From: CAZAQV01 sp964487255
GTDB lineage: Bacteria; Myxococcota_A; Polyangia; Polyangiales; CAZAQV01
DNA: 64,000 bases
NCBI GenBank assembly: GCA_964487255.1
Contig: CAZAQV010000023.1
Coordinates: forward strand, 38,252 to 102,251
Reading direction: 5' to 3'
The notes beneath the pieces are model-generated. The model was not told the origin of the DNA, did not search any database, and saw only the letters and a list, made by a program, of their open reading frames with translations. Below are positions 50,699 through 59,811 of this stretch, one piece after another (position 1 is the first letter of the stretch; each line of letters starts with the position of its first letter). The position numbers and the translations under genes are program-made.

Positions 50699-52747
50699 AT
50701 GCCGAGCATGCAGCGCGTCGCGCTCACTTTGATCTTGCTCGTAGCCTGCGAAGGACCTGTCGGTCCGCGCGGCAACCCCGGCCCTGCGGGCGACGCCGGG
50801 CCTGCCGGGGAAGCTGGACCCGCAGGAGAAACCGGACCACCCGGCGAACCGGGACAACTAGGGATGGAGCCGCTCACCCCCGAGCCTAATGGTGTGGTCG
50901 GACGCATCTACGATGGCTCGGGCAAGCCCGTTCGCGGGGGCGTCGTCTACGCCATTTCAAGCGCTGACGTTGCATCTCTTGGTCAAACCGCGATCGATCT
51001 CAGCCGATCGCCTAGCGAGGCCGCGACAGCGGTCGGTGACGAGCCGCTTGAGGACCTCATCGACTCGCGAGGGGCCGACTTACTCCACACGAGCGTCGAC
51101 GCAGATGGCGTGTATCGGCTGATGACCTTGCCTGAGGGCAGGTATTACATGGTCTGGGTTCCTGCGTCCGACGACGCAGCCCATCTTCCCGGTGGCAGCT
51201 ACTGTCGGACCGCGCTCGATGCGGCATCGCTCTGGGGGACGCAGTTTGACATCGCTGTGAGCAGCGCGCCCAGCGCGCGCGCCAGCTATGTGGGCTCGGG
51301 CAGCTGCCTCTCTTGCCATGGACGCCATCGAACCATGCGTTCCGCACACCGCTTGGGGCTCAGTGTCCCAGGCCGCGAAGGCTACCTGCAAGACAAGTCC
51401 CTTTTCCCCACTTTTGATGTCGGTTTAGAGGCCTTTGAGAACGCGACCGTCCTTTACTATTACGACTGCGACGCTGCACGTGAGCCTGCGTGCAGCGTGT
51501 CGACAAGCGATCCGAGTCCGAGCGGCGTGGTCAGTTTTGAAGTGCATCTGGGGCAGTTCCCCTCCAGCGATGACGCAGCGGACAAGTATTTCGTGGAGCT
51601 GGTCAACCGCCGCAATGCAGAGTCGGTGCGTTACGAGGTCGTCCTCACCTATGGCGGCGCGCTCTACCGACAGCGCTATCTTACGCGCTGGCGTGCGGCG
51701 AACGGAACGTGGCAGTACTGGCTTCTTCCGCTGCAGTTCAACGAAAAGGGGCGAGCCGCGAGCACCGACCCTGCGGACCGACCCTGGCGCGATGTCGACT
51801 CCGCGCAATGGTACGACCACGATGGCGGCAGCTTCCGCCAGCCTGGCAAGCAAAGCGCTTTCGACAACAGCTGCGCGGGTTGTCATTTCACTGGGTTTCG
51901 ACTCGAGGGAAACGCCGAATCGGGCTGGAACGCACGTGCCGTCAGCAACGCACAAGGCACCTTTGACTTCGACGGCGACGGAAAGCTCGACGAAATCAAC
52001 ATCGGTTGCGAAAGCTGTCATGGTCCCGGCTCAGAGCATCTCGAAGCCGCCGAACGCGGGGCTGCAATCGTCGCCCCGAGTCGCCTCACACCAGGTCGTG
52101 CCAACCTCATTTGTGGTCGCTGCCACTCGCGCCCCGAAGGTATCGGTGGCGGTCACACCGAAGCGCCCCTGTCGCTCGAGGGCCGAATGCCCGCAGCGGG
52201 TATTCGTCGAGCCGACTATCTCACCCGCTTCACCCGCCGCATCGACGGGTTGCCGGGCGATTTCTACCCTTCGGGCGACTCGCGAAACAACCACCAACAG
52301 TACTCGGACTTGATTCGCTCGCAGAAATACCGAAACGCTTTCGAACTCGTCACCTGCGCTTCCTGTCATGACGCGCACGGCAGCGACGATACGAAACACG
52401 AGCTGCTTGCCGAGGGCAATGCGCTGTGCACGAGCTGTCATTCCGAGCCATCCATTTCTGACCTTCGAAGCCATGTCGAAGCGCGCACCGGCGATCCCCA
52501 CTTTGGCGTTGCCGATGGCGTCTTCGAATGTCGGCAGTGCCACATGGTTCCGACCGCGGTTTCCGGCGCGCGTGTGCCCGCGTTATTGGACGAATACCCC
52601 GAGAGTGCGGCTGCGGTTCAGTACTTTAACCGCGACTTGAGCAGCCATCGTTTTCAGGTTTCAGGTTTCGACGACGCCGATTCACAACCCAGTGCGGTCA
52701 CCCAGAAATGCGGAATCTGTCATCAAACCATTTTGCCCAATCCTTGA
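50699..52747 (+). CDS. Octahaem cytochrome c lipoprotein with collagen-like leader
   Basis: 682 residues from ATG 50699 (ATG 50708 is the alternative). The signal ends LILLVAC; right after it comes GPVGPRGNPGPAGDAGPAGE and further Gly-X-Y triplets (about 13 in total). A beta domain follows, then eight CxxCH sites (CLSCH, CAGCH, CESCH, CGRCH, CASCH, CTSCH, CRQCH, CGICH), the last six in the region 445-680. The blocks GCESCHGPGSEHLEA and VTCASCHDAHGSD resemble large multihaem enzymes of the c554/nitrite reductase-like type, but no active-site haem motif is clear. Its 3' end is three bases from the convergent 29-haem gene. Confidence 0.93.
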   Translation: MPSMQRVALTLILLVACEGPVGPRGNPGPAGDAGPAGEAGPAGETGPPGEPGQLGMEPLTPEPNGVVGRIYDGSGKPVRGGVVYAISSADVASLGQTAIDLSRSPSEAATAVGDEPLEDLIDSRGADLLHTSVDADGVYRLMTLPEGRYYMVWVPASDDAAHLPGGSYCRTALDAASLWGTQFDIAVSSAPSARASYVGSGSCLSCHGRHRTMRSAHRLGLSVPGREGYLQDKSLFPTFDVGLEAFENATVLYYYDCDAAREPACSVSTSDPSPSGVVSFEVHLGQFPSSDDAADKYFVELVNRRNAESVRYEVVLTYGGALYRQRYLTRWRAANGTWQYWLLPLQFNEKGRAASTDPADRPWRDVDSAQWYDHDGGSFRQPGKQSAFDNSCAGCHFTGFRLEGNAESGWNARAVSNAQGTFDFDGDGKLDEINIGCESCHGPGSEHLEAAERGAAIVAPSRLTPGRANLICGRCHSRPEGIGGGHTEAPLSLEGRMPAAGIRRADYLTRFTRRIDGLPGDFYPSGDSRNNHQQYSDLIRSQKYRNAFELVTCASCHDAHGSDDTKHELLAEGNALCTSCHSEPSISDLRSHVEARTGDPHFGVADGVFECRQCHMVPTAVSGARVPALLDEYPESAAAVQYFNRDLSSHRFQVSGFDDADSQPSAVTQKCGICHQTILPNP

Positions 52748-52750
52748 TGC

Positions 52751-54676
52751 CTACTTCCCAAAAAGGTGGCACGACTGACAGCGCGGCGCATCGGCGAAAT
52801 GCTGGCTCATGTTTTCATGGCAGCCCAGACATTGTTTTTTCTGTACCCGCGGCGTTCCGTGGTTCGTGTGGCAGCTGGCGCACTCGCTTTGTGCATGCTC
52901 GCGATGCCCGAGCTGCGACGCAATGCTGGCGTGGCAGGTCGAACAACGTGGCAAAGGCGGCCCTGGCGGGCGGTGACAAGCGCTGCACTGACCATGGGTG
53001 CCGACTAGACCCTTGATGGCCTGCGCTTCGGCTTGGTGACAGCGCGCGCAGCGGTTCCACCACGATGCCGCGCCGGCCGGTTTGGCCTGATGAGGCGCGT
53101 GGCAATCGATACATTGCGAATGCCCTGGCGTTCGACCCATGTGTTGCGGAGTCGACTGGGCTTGGTGACAGCGCTGACATGCTTGGGTGCTCTGTTCGGC
53201 ATGCGGTTCATGGCAGGCCAGACACTGTTGGGCTGCGCCGTGGGGGTTCACGCCCTTTTGCGCCTTCGAAGCGCCCCAGCGCGCACCCGCAGCGACTATT
53301 GGCGCGTGACAGGTCGCGCAAACCGTGGTGGCCTGGGTCGCTGGCTGGTGTGGCTGATGACAGCTCGAACATGGCTTGTGCGCTCGCACCTTGGGGTGAA
53401 CGTCGCGGTGACATGAAGCGCAATCACTCGCCGGTGTCATCGCCGAACCATGCGGAAGATGACAACTGACGCAGGGTCCCTGGTGCGTGGCCGTGGGACG
53501 GGCTTCGGCTTGATGACACGACGAACAGCGCTGCGCGGGCTGCGGCCTTGCGCCATGCGCATCGTGACAAGAAAGGCAATCACGATGCTCCTCGGGGGCA
53601 CGTGTCTGATCGCGATGCTGCGCTTTGTGACAACTTGAGCACACTGCTGCGGTCGGGCGCGGCTCGTGCGGACGGTGACAGCTTTGACAGCGCTGATGAT
53701 CCGCGCCTCCGTGGACCGCGAGCGTTTGCGCCTGATTCTCGTGGCAGGTGGCGCAGCGCGCGTCATCCGCGCGCCAGGTATGCGGCGTGTGGCAGGTGCC
53801 GCATTGCCCGCCGTGCGTAATGTGAGCGCGCGTGGCTTTCTGTTCCTCCAAACTCGTCCCCTCCGGTTTGGCGCCCCAATGGTGCTTGCCTTTTGGATAG
53901 ACGTGACAACCCAAGCAGTCGACCGCCAACTGCTCGCGCGATGCGTGCACTTCGTGACACCCCGAGCACTCTTGGTGAAAGGGCGGAGCCTGCGCGAGCT
54001 CCTCCTCGAAGCGACCCCGATGACAGTCCTGACATTGCACCGTCGTGCGCTCGTCATCGTGGGGGTTATGGCAACGCCGGCAATCCATCGATCCGTGGAC
54101 GCGCGATGCGTCGACGCGGCCTGATCCGTCTGCGGTATGGAAGGAAACGCTCGGCGTCTCTGCCGCTGCAGAAGCAAACTTGTGACACGTCGCGCACGGC
54201 GCCTCCTGGGCCGGGCCATGGGTTTGAAGATCCTCGTGGCAACGCGCACATTGAACCTCGGTCGTCACCTCGTGCGCATCGCGATGACAATCGAGGCACG
54301 AAGCCTGCTCAGCGCCGTGCTGGACATGTCCCTCGGAGCGCAAAGGTCCCGAACCTTGCTCGCCATGGCACGCGGTGCAGGCGGCGGTCTTTCCATGCTC
54401 CGCCGGCGTGCCAATTCCCCAGCTCGACCAGCTTAGCTGCACCGCCCGCTGCACCGCCTCCGCGTGGCACGTTCCACATGCAAGAGGCGCGTGAACACCC
54501 TGGACGTGCTGCGCCTCATGGCATGAGGCGCACAGATCTCCGCTGCTGGCCCTGCTCTGACGGCTCTGTTCGAACGCGCCAGCGCCCCAAACTGCGCCTC
54601 CAATTGCAGCCAAGGCCAACACCATCAGGCCGGCGATGGGAAGTCGCCCCGCCGGTAGCTTGCTTTTGGCATTCAT
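52751..54676 (-). CDS. Giant multihaem cytochrome c with 29 CxxCH sites
   Basis: 641 residues from ATG 54676, which overlaps the stop of the upstream gene (ATGA). One N-terminal hydrophobic segment (PIAGLMVLALAAIGGAVWGA) is a signal or anchor. The rest is a dense array of 29 CxxCH motifs, with one haem per about 20 residues and many CxxCH-xxx-H pairs such as CRRCHNPH, CVSCHLPH, CSSCHQPH and CLACHEPH that supply the second axial His. There is no other domain. Such haem chains act as molecular wires; here the likely role is periplasmic or transmembrane electron transport. It is the last gene of the nine-gene unit. Haem count is directly from the translation. Confidence 0.95.
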   Translation of the reverse strand: MNAKSKLPAGRLPIAGLMVLALAAIGGAVWGAGAFEQSRQSRASSGDLCASCHEAQHVQGVHAPLACGTCHAEAVQRAVQLSWSSWGIGTPAEHGKTAACTACHGEQGSGPLRSEGHVQHGAEQASCLDCHRDAHEVTTEVQCARCHEDLQTHGPAQEAPCATCHKFASAAAETPSVSFHTADGSGRVDASRVHGSMDCRRCHNPHDDERTTVQCQDCHRGRFEEELAQAPPFHQECSGCHEVHASREQLAVDCLGCHVYPKGKHHWGAKPEGTSLEEQKATRAHITHGGQCGTCHTPHTWRADDARCATCHENQAQTLAVHGGADHQRCQSCHRPHEPRPTAAVCSSCHKAQHRDQTRAPEEHRDCLSCHDAHGARPQPAQRCSSCHQAEARPTATHQGPCVSCHLPHGSAMTPASDCASCHRDVHPKVRAHKPCSSCHQPHQPATQATTVCATCHAPIVAAGARWGASKAQKGVNPHGAAQQCLACHEPHAEQSTQACQRCHQAQSTPQHMGRTPGHSQCIDCHAPHQAKPAGAASWWNRCARCHQAEAQAIKGLVGTHGQCSACHRPPGPPLPRCSTCHASIASQLGHREHAQSECASCHTNHGTPRVQKKQCLGCHENMSQHFADAPRCQSCHLFGK

Positions 54677-55824
54677 CGTTTGCGCCTGCGGCGATACATG
54701 ACCCAAGCGAGCGTCAATAGGGTCACCAAAAGAGCGACAGCGAAGGGAAGAACGATCGGGAATGGTGAGCGGCGTTGCGCTTCGGGCGGATCGCTCGCTT
54801 CGGGCGGGCGGGCGGCGCGACTGGGCGTAAGCTCTCTAAGCAGGCGTTCAAGCTCCGCCACGTCCATGGCGTGAATCGAGGCGACCATCTTACGACGTCG
54901 TGGGTCGGAACGGGGCCACTGCGTGCTCGCTTGGTCGATGCGCTCGGCCAGCGCGGTCAGCTGTCGCACCGACGCAAACGCCGCCTGCCCCGGCCCGTGG
55001 CACGAAACGCAAACGGTGTCGTCACCCAAGAGCAGTTCCATCGTGGGCGCATTCGTTGCGTGTGCATCGTGACACTCGGCGCAGTCGGCAAAACCGAGTA
55101 CTTTGAAGGGCTCGCGGTGCGGGCCACGTTCGAAAGCGGCGCGAATCTCGCTGTGACAACGTCCACAAGCATGCACTGCTTTTTTTCCACTTTGGTTGTT
55201 GTGGGCGCCGTGACAACCCGTGCACGTCGGCGCGCGTTTGTCCCCAGCCAAAACCAAGCGTCCATGCGTACTGTCACGCCAGGCCGCAGCCTGGTCGAAC
55301 GGCAACGTGCTCGGTTTCATGCGCGTAGGACTTGAATGACACCCCTCACAGGTGGCGACTACATTTTGCCTCGCGACTGGGGAAGCCGGCGCTTGGACCT
55401 CAAGAACACCATGCGCGCCATGGCAGGCCGTACAACTGGCGCTTGCTTGCCAGCCATCCGCCAACTTTTGCGCGTGCTGGCCGGCACGGAAGTCGGACGC
55501 GACCGTGCTTCCTTTTTCCTTTCCGTGACAACGTGCGCACAGCGCTGTCACCTGTGCCGGTGGAAGCTTTCCCACAAAGCCATGTTCAAAGTCGTGCGCC
55601 CGCGCGCTCGGCTCCTCCGGCGACCCACCGTGGCAGTCCGTGCAATGCATGTTGCGCTTGTGATGGACATCGTCGTGCATGGCAGTCACCGGAGTGCGAA
55701 GTCGCGCTTCGATCTGGACGGAGTGACAGGACACGCACGAGCTGGTCGTGCCGCGCGCGGTCTGCGCTTGGGCGGTGGCACCAACACACCACATCAAAAG
55801 CACCGTTCCCGTACTGCGCATCAT
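54673..55824 (-). CDS. Nine-haem cytochrome c with C-terminal membrane anchor
   Basis: 383 residues from ATG 55824, whose first bases overlap the previous stop (ATGA); longer starts to 55845 are less likely. A signal peptide (VLLMWCVGATAQAQ) is followed by nine CxxCH sites (CVSCH, CTDCH, CARCH, CTACH, CEGCH, CTGCH, CGRCH, CAECH, CVSCH) of the c3-like type with paired His (CTACHGAH, CTGCHGAH, CAECHDAH). A helix-rich linker and a C-terminal anchor (FPIVLPFAVALLVTLLTLAW, then RRRRKR) place the haem domain in the periplasm, tied to the inner membrane. Candidate intermediate between the quinol module and outer-membrane carriers. Confidence 0.93.
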   Translation of the reverse strand: MMRSTGTVLLMWCVGATAQAQTARGTTSSCVSCHSVQIEARLRTPVTAMHDDVHHKRNMHCTDCHGGSPEEPSARAHDFEHGFVGKLPPAQVTALCARCHGKEKGSTVASDFRAGQHAQKLADGWQASASCTACHGAHGVLEVQAPASPVARQNVVATCEGCHSSPTRMKPSTLPFDQAAAWRDSTHGRLVLAGDKRAPTCTGCHGAHNNQSGKKAVHACGRCHSEIRAAFERGPHREPFKVLGFADCAECHDAHATNAPTMELLLGDDTVCVSCHGPGQAAFASVRQLTALAERIDQASTQWPRSDPRRRKMVASIHAMDVAELERLLRELTPSRAARPPEASDPPEAQRRSPFPIVLPFAVALLVTLLTLAWVMYRRRRKR

Positions 55825-56933
55825 GGTGCGTGACATACCCGACATACCGCATGTTGTTGAGGATCCACGCCGCCTGAAAAACCGGGCGGATGCGGGTTGC
55901 CCGCGGCACCGCCAACACGATGACAGGGGACACAGACCTGCTCGGCGTCACTGTCGTGACAAGACACGCAGCTCAGCAGGTCGCGACGGGCCGCGCTTGC
56001 ATGACCAAAAGAGGAGAGCGGGTCCAGCCACCCTGGCGGGTGAGGACTGCCGGGCGCGACACTTCCGCCGATGCCGCTCGCCGTGTGACAGCCATCGCAA
56101 AACGACACGCCGTGGCATTGAACACAAGTCCCGCGTTGAAGATCAGCCTCCACGCCATGACGGGCAAAAAAGTCACCGCGGTGCACGAACTCGCGCTCCA
56201 CCGCCGTGGCATTCCAGGCTTCGAGAGGCGCGCCGGGCGTCACAAGGTGACAATCTTCGCAGTAGGTCGGCTCATGGCATTGGGTGCAGAGTGCGGAGTC
56301 CGAACGCGCCGCGATGCCGTGGCGGCGGGTAAAGCCGGCCTCGTGATCATAGGAGGTAATTTCGTCGATTCGATAGCTTTGCAGGTCGGTATGGCAGAGC
56401 AGACATCGCAGGTCGCGCATGTCGTCGACGTGACACGAGCCCAAACACCTTTCCATGTCGGGAACGGTTGGCTCAAAGGTGGCGGCGCTCCGAGCGTCGA
56501 GATCGCCGTGGCAATCGACACAAGTTTGCTCTGCGTGCTGGTCGTGACTTGCGTGGTCAAAGTGGATGCCGTGCGTGCGGGGTGGATAGGTGCGCGGGTG
56601 TTTCGGCGCGCTGTGGCAGCGCGGACAGCCGTCTCGCTGAAGGTCGTCGTGGCAGGAGCGACAATCTTGCTCCGCCGGCAGAAGCGGCCGCTTGCTCGCC
56701 GTGGGAAAGGACGTCTCTTCGGCTCCTCGCGCGGAGGCATCGGACGCGACGCTCGCCTGGGCTGCGCTTGGCACCGCATTGGCGTGACAGCGGATGCAGG
56801 TCATCCCCTCCACGATGTGCGCGCCGTGATCAAAGCGAATCTGATCCACACTTTGCTGTTTCTTCGCTTCACCATGGCAACCAGAGACGAGCAAGCCCAA
56901 GCTCAATACGATCTTCAGACACACACGACTCAT
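55821..56933 (-). CDS. Multihaem cytochrome c lipoprotein, 12 CxxCH plus one CX3CH
   Basis: 370 residues from ATG 56933, overlapping the preceding stop by four bases (ATGA). Lipobox LVSGC. Haem sites begin with FDHGAHIVEGMTCIRCH, a c7-type pattern, and continue CRSCH, CPRCH, CVDCH, the unusual CLGSCH (three residues between Cys), CLLCH, CTQCH-CEDCH and CVQCH-CDGCH doublets, CVSCH, CVPCH and CRVCH. Predicted total is 13. Probably anchored in the inner or outer membrane facing the periplasm, or exported with the adjacent barrel. CX3CH haems need a lyase tolerant of the wider spacing. Confidence 0.93.
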   Translation of the reverse strand: MSRVCLKIVLSLGLLVSGCHGEAKKQQSVDQIRFDHGAHIVEGMTCIRCHANAVPSAAQASVASDASARGAEETSFPTASKRPLLPAEQDCRSCHDDLQRDGCPRCHSAPKHPRTYPPRTHGIHFDHASHDQHAEQTCVDCHGDLDARSAATFEPTVPDMERCLGSCHVDDMRDLRCLLCHTDLQSYRIDEITSYDHEAGFTRRHGIAARSDSALCTQCHEPTYCEDCHLVTPGAPLEAWNATAVEREFVHRGDFFARHGVEADLQRGTCVQCHGVSFCDGCHTASGIGGSVAPGSPHPPGWLDPLSSFGHASAARRDLLSCVSCHDSDAEQVCVPCHRVGGAAGNPHPPGFSGGVDPQQHAVCRVCHAP

Positions 56934-58261
56934 GGCTGCGCGATCCTCCAGCTGGCGCGCAGCAAACCACGCATTTCGGCTTCGGCGAGGGGTGTTCGCG
57001 CGAGCGACACCGTGGCGCCAAGAATCCAAGCGGCGCTGGGTTCATAGTCTGCACTGAGCCGAAGCAAGGCGGAATCGCGCCCGCCCTCGTCATCGATGGC
57101 AAACGAGCCATCGATGGACGTCACAACCGCCGTCCAGGGACGGATGCCGATGCCTCCGTTGAGCAGCGTGTAGCCCACGACGCCATCGTCTCGGCGACTG
57201 ACGTTGATCCGCCAGCGCAAGGAAGAACGGGGAGTGGGCATGCCTCGAGCGGTCAGGTCGCCACGATAACCAAAGCGCGCCTCTTGTTCATCCTGCGCAG
57301 AGTATTTTCGGCCCGCAATTTCTGCTCGAACACTGATGGGACGGGCCACACGCAGTGTCGTTGCCAGGGAAAGTTCGTCAAAGGTGCTCGTCTCGAACAC
57401 GCTCAAGATGCTCCACGCCGGGATCCAGCGACCGGGCTCCACATGCAAAAAAGCCAATCCGCATTCGACAAGAGCACTTGCGCGCCAGCTACCCACGACC
57501 TGCGCTTGGGCCAGCCCTAGATTGAGCACGTCAATCTTTGCGGCGCTTTCGAAACGAAACGCGCCCTGATACCAAGACCCTGCAGCATCGATGGTTCGCG
57601 ATCCCGTCATGCCCTCACGAATCGACTCCGCGTAGGCCAAAGAGGTGCGCAAGCGGTTGGCGTACGCGTAAGCCAATCGCGCGCCGTAGGCGAAAGCAGG
57701 CCCTTCGAACGAAGCTTGACCACCCACGACATTGTTTCGATTCGGGGTCACCGGGCGCCCCAGAAAAATCTCGGCTGTAAAACCGCCTTGCGCGCGCAGC
57801 GACATGCCAATGCCGTCGACGTGAAGTCCTCCCGGCGGCCCGTACGTCACGAATCTTCGACCGGCCCAGCTCCGAAGCGGCGACAACGAAAACTCGGCAT
57901 AGCCGATCGCGATGTCGCCGACGGCAAACGCCCCTGTTGAGTCGGCCAACAGATTGAGCGCGCCCCATCCTGAGAAGTGCACGGAGGTGGTTCCGTCGAT
58001 CAAGTTCGATGCATCCACCGTGATGCGATGATAAAGAGGAAGTGCATCGGCCCGACGCCAGTACTGTTGCTGCAGGCCCAGCGGACCTTCCGTGGTGCTC
58101 AGTTGGTAGCGCGGGGCCCATCGTAGCAATGTGTCGTAACGCGCCCGAACACGCTTGCGAGGCGTCTCTTGACTCGCGCCCTGCGCCAGGGCGGCCGATG
58201 CCACGAGCATCGTGGCTACGACCAGGCCGGCCGCATGCATGAACACTAGCGGGCGGGCCAC
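56930..58261 (-). CDS. Predicted outer-membrane beta-barrel of the cytochrome cluster
   Basis: 443 residues from GTG 58261 (GGGAAGG upstream; ATG 58240 is the alternative). A signal peptide (LVVATMLVASAALAQG) and then alternating amphipathic strands throughout, for example FAYGARLAYAYANRLRTSLA, LSLATTLRVARPISVRAEIA, RWRINVSRRDDGVVGYTLLN and ATVSLARTPLAEAEM. No haem motif. It sits between two multihaem lipoprotein genes and overlaps both. By analogy with MtrB/PioB or Geobacter OmbB-type porins it would hold a cytochrome in the outer membrane. Sequence similarity to those families could not be tested here. Confidence 0.7.
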   Translation of the reverse strand: MARPLVFMHAAGLVVATMLVASAALAQGASQETPRKRVRARYDTLLRWAPRYQLSTTEGPLGLQQQYWRRADALPLYHRITVDASNLIDGTTSVHFSGWGALNLLADSTGAFAVGDIAIGYAEFSLSPLRSWAGRRFVTYGPPGGLHVDGIGMSLRAQGGFTAEIFLGRPVTPNRNNVVGGQASFEGPAFAYGARLAYAYANRLRTSLAYAESIREGMTGSRTIDAAGSWYQGAFRFESAAKIDVLNLGLAQAQVVGSWRASALVECGLAFLHVEPGRWIPAWSILSVFETSTFDELSLATTLRVARPISVRAEIAGRKYSAQDEQEARFGYRGDLTARGMPTPRSSLRWRINVSRRDDGVVGYTLLNGGIGIRPWTAVVTSIDGSFAIDDEGGRDSALLRLSADYEPSAAWILGATVSLARTPLAEAEMRGLLRASWRIAQP

Positions 58262-59811
58262 AGATCCACCTTCCCGTCGGTGTGAACGCCTCGACCCAAA
58301 ACGCTCACGTCCGGACCGGGCGTCGCATAGCCGCCATGGCACAACGCCGATGCACATGATGCGTCAGAGGTGTGCGGCGCGGGTGGCGGCGCGCCGTGGC
58401 AGGCGCCGCACTCGATCGAGTCACCGTCTTGCTGACCAGCCCCCGCGTTCCAGTCGGGCTCTTTGCTGTCACCTCCTCCGAGTCCCGCGCCATGACAGGC
58501 AACGTCCGCGCAGCGTCCCGAGCCGGGCTCATACCGGGGGCTGCTCTCGCGTGCTTGCGCTCGCACACCAAAACGAAGCTCGGCCCGGGTGTCCCCATCG
58601 AGATGTCCAGCGTCGAAGACATTGCCCGGAACCAGGTGACACTCTGCGCAGGGCACGGCGAGTGAGCGCAAGGGCGTGCGGTGAATCTGGTGCGCGCCCG
58701 AGCCCGGCCATGGATCGTCGCCTTGTCCATGACAGGCGCCGCAGCCTTCGCTTCCATCGCCGAGGTCGACTTTGCCGTTGATGTGCAGCGGTCCGGGCCG
58801 CAGCGCATCGCCCGTCGCAGAAGCTTCCGCATGGCAGCGATCGCAAGCGCCAGCGTAATGCTCAGGCGGCGGACTTTGATGACAAGCGTTGCAGGTCAAG
58901 TCGGCGGCTTCGTTCCAAGGCGGCTTGGGCAGGCTGCCCCCGCGGTCATGGCAACGCGTCGCGCAGGTGTGGGTGCTCGCGTCCCACGACGCGCCCTCAC
59001 CGGCGAGTGCCGGATCGAGCGCGACTTGAACGACACCATCGCCGTGCATGCCCAGCGCCAGATCGTCGATCGATCTCGGCCCATGACAGGTCTCGCATTC
59101 AAGTTCTTGGTGGGCCGCGTGCGCGCCGGCATGCGAAGCCTCCTCGGGAAAGAAGCATGGATCTCGCGGTGGGTACGCGCGACCTTCATCGCCGTGACAG
59201 GTCGTGCAGGCCAGGGGGCCGCCCGGGTCGCGATGGCAGCTCGAACACGGCGTGGCGCCGGGAATCGCTGGCTCCGCAACCTGAGCAGTGAGCGCATGGC
59301 AGCGCGCGCAGGCACCTTTTGCCTCGTCGCTCAGCAACCGCTGCCACCGCTCTTTTCGCAGCACGGCCCCATGAAACGACTCGCTTGAAGGATTGTTCCA
59401 GCCGGCTTGATGCGCGGAGCCCCTTCGCGCCGGCGCACCCTGCTCGACCCAGGCCTCTAGCAGAGCAAGCTCTTCATCGCCCAAGAGCCCACGGTGCCCT
59501 TCGGTCCCCTGGACAGCAAGAAGCGGCGCCTCGCCACTTGCGGGTTCGGTCGCTGGACCCGCTTCGAGGGGGCAGGCAAGAACGTCCAAGTAGCGATCCA
59601 CCGCGTAGCCCGCGGCGGGCGCTTCTCCCGAATGACATTCAGCGCAACGTTGCTGCAGAATCGGTTCAATGTCTGCATAGAAAGGTCCCTCCTGGGGCAG
59701 CGAGCGCTCGTCACAACCTTGGCCGGCGGTGATGGCAGCGGCGGCAATCCAAAGCTGCATCATCACCCGCAGCGCGCTCAAGAGCGCCTCTGTGTCCCCC
59801 ACCCGTCTCAT
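58246..59811 (-). CDS. Multihaem lipoprotein of the CxxxxCH/CxxCH type, 13 predicted haems
   Basis: 521 residues from ATG 59811 (ATGA overlap). Lipobox ITAGQGC, then a domain like the planctomycete-type cytochrome c (FYADIEPILQQRCAECHSGE and ELALLEAWVEQGAP). Sites: ten CxxCH, one CX3CH (CATRCH) and two CX4CH (CADVACH, CASALCH) in the last 150 residues. CxxxxCH followed by CxxCH is the motif of a Geobacter-type family of exported cytochromes. The middle haems lie in CSSCHRDPGGPLACTTCHGD and CETCHGPRS. It directly precedes the barrel gene, so the two may act as partners. Confidence 0.92.
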   Translation of the reverse strand: MRRVGDTEALLSALRVMMQLWIAAAAITAGQGCDERSLPQEGPFYADIEPILQQRCAECHSGEAPAAGYAVDRYLDVLACPLEAGPATEPASGEAPLLAVQGTEGHRGLLGDEELALLEAWVEQGAPARRGSAHQAGWNNPSSESFHGAVLRKERWQRLLSDEAKGACARCHALTAQVAEPAIPGATPCSSCHRDPGGPLACTTCHGDEGRAYPPRDPCFFPEEASHAGAHAAHQELECETCHGPRSIDDLALGMHGDGVVQVALDPALAGEGASWDASTHTCATRCHDRGGSLPKPPWNEAADLTCNACHQSPPPEHYAGACDRCHAEASATGDALRPGPLHINGKVDLGDGSEGCGACHGQGDDPWPGSGAHQIHRTPLRSLAVPCAECHLVPGNVFDAGHLDGDTRAELRFGVRAQARESSPRYEPGSGRCADVACHGAGLGGGDSKEPDWNAGAGQQDGDSIECGACHGAPPPAPHTSDASCASALCHGGYATPGPDVSVLGRGVHTDGKVDLWPAR

